Positions 53,034 through 58,464 of a DNA stretch of 58,464 nt are shown here, in pieces. The notes under the pieces are model-generated. The model did not search any database, was not told where the DNA came from, and saw nothing but the letters and a program-made list of their open reading frames with translations. Origin of the DNA: CAYXFD01 sp964464175 (GTDB lineage Bacteria > Cloacimonadota > Cloacimonadia > Cloacimonadales > JAJBBL01); assembly GCA_964464175.1 (NCBI GenBank), contig CAYXFD010000019.1, positions 1-58,464 on the forward strand, written 5' to 3'. Every line of letters begins with the position of its first letter. The first letter of the stretch is position 1. The translations under genes were made by a program, and so were the position numbers.

Positions 53034-55112
53034 ATGAAAAATAAAAACCGTATTCGGGAACATCACGTACTGGAAACAGGGAAAAAGGCCGAGATAACCT
53101 TCTATTGGAACAATAAACCCCTAAAAGCCCTCAAGGGTGAAGTGATTGCCTCAGCGCTGATAGCTAACGGAATTGCTGTCTTTGGTCATCATTCTCAGGA
53201 TAACAGTCCTCAGGGTATGTTTTGTGCCAATGGTCAATGTGCCAAATGTGGTGTCATTGCGAATGGTGTCCCGGTTAAATCCTGCATGGTGGAAGTAACG
53301 GAAAATATGATCGTAGAGAGTATGGAAGGCTTACCGGAACTCCCTTTGCAAGATAATCCGGTAACAATGAATGATATCGGGGAATATAAAACTGACATTC
53401 TGATCATCGGAGGAGGTCCTGCGGGTCTTTCTGCTGCCATTGAACTGGCAAAATTCGATTTTCGGATAATCCTTATTGATGATAAAAACCGGCTTGGCGG
53501 TAAACTGGTTCTACAGACCCACAAATTCTTCGGGTCGGTCGAAGACTCTTATGCGGGGACCAGAGGTATTGATATCGGTGAGAAGTTAGCAGAAGAATTG
53601 AGCAAGTATTCTAACTGCTCACTCTGGTTAAACTCTACAGCGCTGTTTGTTTTTAAGGATAAGAAGGTCGGAATATTACAGGGAGATTCCTATAAGATAA
53701 TCGAACCAAGAATCATACTAAATACTGCCGGGGCAAGAGAGAAGTTTCTTCGTTTTCCAGGTAATATTCTACCCGGCATTTACGGAGCCGGTGCTTTTCA
53801 GACCTTGGTAAACAGAGATCTGGTTAAACCTTCAGAGAGATTGTTTATCGTGGGGGGGGGGAATGTCGGATTGATTGCCGGATATCACGCTCTGCAAGCC
53901 GGGATTACTGTTGTCGGACTGGTAGAGGTAATGCCGGCCTGCGGTGGTTATAAGGTACACAGCGATAAACTAAAACGGCTCGGTGTTCCAATCTATACTT
54001 CACATACAGTTATTTCTGCTCAGGGTAAGGAAAGAGTCGAGTCCGTTACCATTGCTGAGATTGACAAGAATTTTCAGCCGCTAAAAGGTACGGAAAAGAC
54101 ATTTCTCTGTGATACGATCCTGATCGCAGTAGGACTGGAGCCGCTCAATGAGTTCACGCAGGAGGCGGAAACTTCCGGAATAACAGTATTTTCAGCCGGA
54201 GATGCGAATGAGATAGCAGAGGCTTCATCTGCTATGTTTAATGGTAAGATTGCCGGACTGAAAGTTGCCAAAGTCTTAGGAGCAAAGGTGAAGGATGTTC
54301 CACCGGAATGGTATGCCAAGGCAGAAGAGTTAAAAAAGGAACCGGGTCAAATATTTTCTCAGACCTTTCCTGAAGCCGAAGAAGGTGTATTTCCCGTTAT
54401 TCATTGTTTGCAGGAAATTCCCTGTAATCCCTGTGCCACAGTCTGTCCCTTTTCTTCAATAGAACTCGCTGATGATCCACTCATGGGGCTACCCGGGTTT
54501 AAAGGCAGATGTTCGGGATGTATGCAATGCCTGACAATCTGTCCCGGATTAGCTATAACTCTGGTTGATTACCGTCAGGATGGAGAGTTTCCGGTAGTTA
54601 CGATACCCTATGAGGTCTCCAATTACCCGGTGAAGCAGGGTGATACGGTCAAGGCTGTTGATATTGACGGAAATCTTCTTGCTGAATTACCGGTGATTGA
54701 TGTGGTGAAGCATAAGAAGTCAAAAACGAATCTGGTCAAAATCAAAGCCCCGAAGAAGATAGCTAAAAGAATAGTGTCTTTTATGATCCAGGATATTGAG
54801 CTGACCAAGCCATTAGCAGAGGCGGTGATACCCATTGAGACAGCCGATGATGCAATGGTCTGTTTGTGTGAACGAGTGAAGGTGGGAGATGTCAGAGCAT
54901 TGATCCGCAAGGGAATAACTGATATCAATCAGATTAAGGCGTTAACCAGACTCGGTATGGGTCCCTGTGGAAGTAAAACCTGCGATACTCTTATCCGTCA
55001 GATATTCAGAGAAGAGGGCGTTTCCTTCACAGAGATAGTGGCAAATACAAAGAGACCGGTCTTTATTGAAGCCCCCTTGAAAAATTTTGTTGATAGCGAC
55101 CGGAAAAAATAG
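53034..55112 (+). CDS. Multi-domain Fe-S/FAD amino-acid or opine dehydrogenase subunit (HcnA+HcnB-like fusion)
   Basis: 692 residues. Order: [2Fe-2S] Fer2_4 domain with Cys64, 69, 72 and 84; pyridine-nucleotide-disulfide oxidoreductase domain with FAD motif GGGPAG (126-131) and the second GGG motif at 274-276; a 4Fe-4S pair near 465-520 (CNPCATVCPF and CSGCMQCLTICPG); and a BFD-like [2Fe-2S] domain near 610-650 (VCLCERVKVGD, CGSKTC). This joins pieces that are separate in hydrogen cyanide synthase, opine oxidase and D-hydroxyproline dehydrogenase. It should carry electrons from the DAO-type partner encoded next. A run of ten G (53852-53861) codes part of the second nucleotide motif. Confidence 0.88.
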   Translation: MKNKNRIREHHVLETGKKAEITFYWNNKPLKALKGEVIASALIANGIAVFGHHSQDNSPQGMFCANGQCAKCGVIANGVPVKSCMVEVTENMIVESMEGLPELPLQDNPVTMNDIGEYKTDILIIGGGPAGLSAAIELAKFDFRIILIDDKNRLGGKLVLQTHKFFGSVEDSYAGTRGIDIGEKLAEELSKYSNCSLWLNSTALFVFKDKKVGILQGDSYKIIEPRIILNTAGAREKFLRFPGNILPGIYGAGAFQTLVNRDLVKPSERLFIVGGGNVGLIAGYHALQAGITVVGLVEVMPACGGYKVHSDKLKRLGVPIYTSHTVISAQGKERVESVTIAEIDKNFQPLKGTEKTFLCDTILIAVGLEPLNEFTQEAETSGITVFSAGDANEIAEASSAMFNGKIAGLKVAKVLGAKVKDVPPEWYAKAEELKKEPGQIFSQTFPEAEEGVFPVIHCLQEIPCNPCATVCPFSSIELADDPLMGLPGFKGRCSGCMQCLTICPGLAITLVDYRQDGEFPVVTIPYEVSNYPVKQGDTVKAVDIDGNLLAELPVIDVVKHKKSKTNLVKIKAPKKIAKRIVSFMIQDIELTKPLAEAVIPIETADDAMVCLCERVKVGDVRALIRKGITDINQIKALTRLGMGPCGSKTCDTLIRQIFREEGVSFTEIVANTKRPVFIEAPLKNFVDSDRKK

Positions 55113-55212
55113 AGAAAGATCACTTTATGCAGTAGCAGAAGAAGAGAGTCCGGAAATATAGGAAGGGAATATACCTGTAGTTCTGATAACTTAGCACGAA
55201 GGAATAGATAGG

Positions 55213-56379
55213 ATGATGAATGTGGTAAAGAAAGCTTATGATGTAGTAATAATTGGAGCAGGTTCTATTGGAGTACCTGCTGCTATGGCACTTGCCGAAG
55301 AGAAGCTGAAGGTCTTAGTCATAGATGCACTCCCTTCGGTGGGTCAGGGTAACAATAAAAAAGCAATAGGGGGCTTGCGGGCAACACATTCCGACAAAGG
55401 GAAGATAAAAATTTGCCTCCGGAGCCTGGAAGTTTTTTCAACCTGGAAACAGACCTATGGTGATGATCTACAATGGATGTCTAATGGATACAGTTTCCCT
55501 GCCTATACGGAGAAGGATGAGCAGAAGCTGAAGGAAACGATGAAGATTCAGCATGCTTTCGGTTTGAATATCAAATGGATTTCTCCTGAAGAATACGGAG
55601 AATTGGTGCCCGGAATCAAGAGAGATGGTTTAAGAGGCTCAACTTTTTCACCGGAAGATGGTTCGGCTTCACCTTTATTAGCGCTGAATGCCCTCTATTT
55701 CAAGAGTTTGCAGGACGGAGCACGTTATCACTTCAACGAACAGGTGACAGGGATAGAGATCGTAAGAGATAAGTCATTCATTGTGAAGACCGATAAAGAC
55801 AATTACTCCTGCAGTTTTATCGTCAATGCTGCCGGAAATTATGCTGCCGAAATAGCTGCTCTTTTGAGTATCGAGATACCGGTTAAACCCGATAATCACG
55901 AAGCTGGGATCACAGAACCGGTAAAGCGGTTTTTCGGACCAATGGTTGTAGATATCAGACCTGCCAAAGGATCGGCAAATTTCTATTTCTATCAGAATTA
56001 TGAAGGACAGGTTGTGTTTTGCTTAACTCCCGATCCTCCTCTCTGGGGAATAGATAACGATTCTACTTCTATCTTTCTGCCCCAGATTACGAAGAGGATG
56101 CTCGAGATCTATCCGAGACTGGCGAATCTTAAAGTAAGGAGAACATGGCGGGGACAGTATCCGATGACCCCCGACGGTTTTCCGATAGTCGGCAGAGTGA
56201 AAGAGTATCCTAATTTTATTAACACCGCCGGAGTCTGCGGGCAGGGATTTATGTTAGGACCAGGCTTAGGAGAATTGATTACCAGATTGATTCTTGGTGA
56301 AATATCAGAAGAGGATAAAGAGATTCTGGAGAGCTTTTCTCTCTATAGGGATTTCTCCGGTACCGAAGTTCTTAAATAG
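55213..56379 (+). CDS. DAO-family FAD-dependent oxidoreductase
   Basis: 388 residues. The N-terminal FAD motif VVIIGAGSIGVPAAMAL is followed by NKKAIGGLRATHSD and a C-terminal RTWRGQYPMTPDGFPIVG with TAGVCGQGFMLGPGLGE. These match HcnC, sarcosine oxidase beta and L-proline or D-hydroxyproline dehydrogenase subunits, which oxidise the C-N bond of an amino acid or opine. The natural partner is the upstream Fe-S protein, 100 bases away. The substrate is unknown; a D-amino acid would fit the racemase further upstream, but this is inference. Confidence 0.87.
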   Translation: MMNVVKKAYDVVIIGAGSIGVPAAMALAEEKLKVLVIDALPSVGQGNNKKAIGGLRATHSDKGKIKICLRSLEVFSTWKQTYGDDLQWMSNGYSFPAYTEKDEQKLKETMKIQHAFGLNIKWISPEEYGELVPGIKRDGLRGSTFSPEDGSASPLLALNALYFKSLQDGARYHFNEQVTGIEIVRDKSFIVKTDKDNYSCSFIVNAAGNYAAEIAALLSIEIPVKPDNHEAGITEPVKRFFGPMVVDIRPAKGSANFYFYQNYEGQVVFCLTPDPPLWGIDNDSTSIFLPQITKRMLEIYPRLANLKVRRTWRGQYPMTPDGFPIVGRVKEYPNFINTAGVCGQGFMLGPGLGELITRLILGEISEEDKEILESFSLYRDFSGTEVLK

Positions 56380-56511
56380 AGTTACCAATGAGACTGCAGT
56401 GCTCTATCTTGCTGCCTGAGGGGAAGTTAAAAAAAACTTTTTCGGGTATGAACAGAGGTCTGATATTCTTCTGTTTTATCCCATTACTTCCGGTCAGTTA
56501 GAAAAGTCTGT

Positions 56512-57009
56512 TTATCTCTGAACAGCAATATAAAAAGCTGTTGCCAGCTTTACCAGATTATCATCTGTTTCATATAAGCGTTCTGAGAGGATACAAGCGA
56601 TATTTTTCATTATCAGATATCCGGCAGGGGAGTTCTTTTCGGCAAAATCATTGAAATCTGACTTGCTGAGTGTACAGACAGTGCAATCGGTATGAGCTAT
56701 GACATTAGCAGTGCGAACAACATGCACTAATAAACCGCTTTCGCCAAAAGTAGGAAGGATATCCGAAGTGAGAGTAGCCAGAACTTTTTCTTTTATCCCC
56801 ACATCATCGATACCTTTGATCAATTCTTTCGTGACTTTAACCGTACCATCACAGAGAATATAGAGTATCTCTCCGAAAGTGTTTTCCTGAACAAGGTAAT
56901 GTCCCTTGGGAACAAATTCCTTTTTTAGCAGGGGGCTGATAGCTTTTAACTGTTCCGTTTCGAGCCCCTGGAACAGACGGATTTTTCTTAACAGTTCAAG
57001 GTTGATCAT
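56512..57009 (-). CDS. Cyclic-nucleotide-binding domain protein
   Basis: 165 residues, essentially one cNMP-binding beta-roll: RLFQGLETEQLKAISPLLKKEFVPKGHYLVQEN, then YILCDGTVKV and the phosphate-binding cassette FGESGLL...RTANVIA, then a C-terminal helix. No DNA-binding helix-turn-helix follows, so it is not a CRP-type regulator. Its start overlaps the stop of the K+ channel gene by 4 bases (ATGA on the minus strand), which suggests that it is a separate regulatory subunit of that channel. Confidence 0.85.
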   Translation of the reverse strand: MINLELLRKIRLFQGLETEQLKAISPLLKKEFVPKGHYLVQENTFGEILYILCDGTVKVTKELIKGIDDVGIKEKVLATLTSDILPTFGESGLLVHVVRTANVIAHTDCTVCTLSKSDFNDFAEKNSPAGYLIMKNIACILSERLYETDDNLVKLATAFYIAVQR

Positions 57010-58202
57010 AAGCCCTTCCTAAACCAGAAAATTGCATGGTCATTCTCCTGAATGATACTGTCGCCCGCCGGATTCCAGCGGATATTATCCTTGTCTTCCT
57101 GTCTGATGCAGCGAGATGTTTGGAGGGTGTTTTTGATAAACTGGTCAATCGCCGAAGTATTATCAGTGAAGATAGATTCAAGATTTATGTCGGGTTTTTT
57201 TGACATCAGACCAATTACCAAATGCTTTTCTTCCAGATAGTAGTAGTCGAAGAGTTCTTCGAATTTTTTACCGATAAAACGCTCTTCGATTCTTTCTGTT
57301 CGGATGAAATTTGCCGGATCTTTCGCTAATTGATTGAATAAAGAGAGACTTGCCTGTTCAATGACATTATTGGCTAAGATATAGCCGTTAAGATCATCTG
57401 AAACAATAATATTATCTATCCCGAGACGGTGAAGCAGATTACGGTTTTCTCCGTTTATCAGCTGAACCGTGATATTCGTTTTACCGGCGAGATAATGAAC
57501 GGCATTGGTAATGAATATCGTTCTGTCATCGGCATTTTCCCGGGAAAGTGACTGGTCAGCAACGATGATTATCTGAGCAGCAGTCGCGATTGAAGCTCGG
57601 CGCAAAATCTCTTCTGAGGTCGGTTCGCCTCGGACAAACCGGATGCGAAGAGTTGGAAAGAGAGATTCTATATTCTCGAAAAACTCTGGAGTCTTATTAG
57701 CAATTATCACTATTTCAGTCTCGAGAATATTCTTTTCTACCATTGCTCTTAGCATAGTCTCTGCTGTTTTATTCCATCCGCAGAGAACAATATGACGTGT
57801 GGTTCTTATTTGTTTCAAACCTTTTGCTCCTTTTAATTTATCTTCCACGAACAGGGAAGCGATCAAACCGGTGAAAATCGACAGACTGGAAAAACCGACG
57901 ATAATCAGGATCAGTCCGACTATTCTTCCGGCATGAGTAATCGGAAATTTATCACCGTAACCGACAGTGGCAATTGTAACAATAGCCCACCAGATACCGT
58001 CCCAGAATGATTTTATCGTGTTATCTCCCTGACCGCCCTTTTCCAGAAACCAGACGAGGAAAGAGGAAAACAGAACAAGAGAGCCGATAAAAAGACAGAT
58101 CAGAGTGAAACGAAGCAGCAGCTTCCGGTTTTCTGTTGATATATGGGAGGCTGCCAGCAGTTTGGAAAGGAGTGTTACTTTATCAGGTGCTGAGGATTTC
58201 AT
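57006..58202 (-). CDS. Two-helix potassium channel with RCK (TrkA-N) domain
   Basis: 398 residues. TM1 is about 31-52, the pore loop has the selectivity filter TVGYGD (79-84), TM2 is about 92-115, and an RCK Rossmann domain starts near 135 (HIVLCGWNKTAETMLRAM). A C-terminal TrkA-C-like part follows (VIGLMSKKPDINLESIF, ENDHAIFWF). This is the MthK layout. RCK domains sense ligands such as Ca2+ or nucleotides; with cdaA in the window, c-di-AMP control is conceivable but not shown. It is followed by the cNMP-binding gene. Confidence 0.9.
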   Translation of the reverse strand: MKSSAPDKVTLLSKLLAASHISTENRKLLLRFTLICLFIGSLVLFSSFLVWFLEKGGQGDNTIKSFWDGIWWAIVTIATVGYGDKFPITHAGRIVGLILIIVGFSSLSIFTGLIASLFVEDKLKGAKGLKQIRTTRHIVLCGWNKTAETMLRAMVEKNILETEIVIIANKTPEFFENIESLFPTLRIRFVRGEPTSEEILRRASIATAAQIIIVADQSLSRENADDRTIFITNAVHYLAGKTNITVQLINGENRNLLHRLGIDNIIVSDDLNGYILANNVIEQASLSLFNQLAKDPANFIRTERIEERFIGKKFEELFDYYYLEEKHLVIGLMSKKPDINLESIFTDNTSAIDQFIKNTLQTSRCIRQEDKDNIRWNPAGDSIIQENDHAIFWFRKGL

Positions 58203-58464
58203 GAGAATAGATAGGAATAAGCTGATTGAAGCTTATCAAACGTCAGGTTTTTCAGCGTGATTTTTCTCAGAGGGTATAGTGGAAGGAACCCTTTAGGGGA
58301 AGATTTTTCGCAATTTCCAAGTATGAAAAAAGAAATACTGAATCCATTTGACAACAACATGCCAGATTTTTTTCCTCTCATAATTTTCACACATCTATTA
58401 CCTGCTCTGATTTATCCCAAATAATGCAGTAGAACTACAACGAGCGGAAAAAAGGTTGCATATT

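Noticed and set aside
58199..58390. 63-codon minus-strand frame whose stop overlaps the K+ channel ATG
   Set aside because: The overlap suggests coupling, but the start would be GTG without a clear ribosome-binding site, and the product has no family-like features.

Overview
The window reads as a chromosomal stretch of a Gram-negative (diderm), probably anaerobic bacterium of the FCB superphylum. Cloacimonadota or a near relative is my best guess, but it is an inference. Support: two tandem GWxTD-domain proteins (a family I associate with FCB lineages), a TonB/ExbB/ExbD set, a patatin-POTRA-barrel outer-membrane protein, a Bacteroidota-style sugar transferase, a membrane pyrophosphatase with the K+-dependent signature, and Fe-S-rich flavoproteins and radical SAM enzymes. 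I found no rRNA, tRNA or CRISPR array.

Layout. (1) Bases 1-52 look like the end of an IS21-type insertion sequence pointing outward. (2) 102-22815 is a surface-polysaccharide locus, all on the plus strand. It holds a three-gene set for a UDP-N-acetyl-6-deoxy-L-hexosamine, glycosyltransferases, a CapA-like/PaaK-like pair with broken duplicates on both sides, a GINT1-like beta-propeller protein, an AlaDH/PNT-like enzyme, GNAT and FemAB-like acyltransferases, a polysaccharide deacetylase, a lipoprotein, two SDR epimerases, a VanZ-like protein and the sugar transferase that probably starts glycan assembly on a lipid carrier. It is interrupted by two four-helix-bundle (S23/Avd-like) gene cassettes, each flanked by inverted arrays of 7- or 8-base repeats. 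(3) 22920-27000 carries an Ldh-type dehydrogenase, a short MetK (minus) and a nucleotide-sugar dehydrogenase. (4) 27204-40157 runs dnaE, two GWxTD proteins, a CsgG-like/TPR protein, exbB-exbD-tonB, folP, cdaA and coaE, all plus. (5) 40237-44821 is minus: hppA, then the patatin-barrel protein. (6) 45213-49919 has an HtrA protease (plus), then an MltB-like transglycosylase, thioredoxin reductase and a radical SAM protein (minus). (7) 50271-56379 (plus) has an M20 amidohydrolase overlapping alanine racemase, then a multi-domain Fe-S/FAD protein and a DAO-family FAD oxidase resembling two-subunit amino-acid, opine or hydroxyproline dehydrogenases. (8) 56512-58202 (minus) has a K+ channel with an RCK domain overlapping a separate cyclic-nucleotide-binding protein.

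The most unusual structures are the four-helix-bundle cassettes with inverted short-period repeat arrays, one of which has replaced the 3' end of its host gene, and the paaK-capA tandem duplication that left one intact copy of each gene. Also worth attention are a 10-G run inside a conserved FAD/NAD motif and the GWxTD/TPR/TonB block of largely unknown function.
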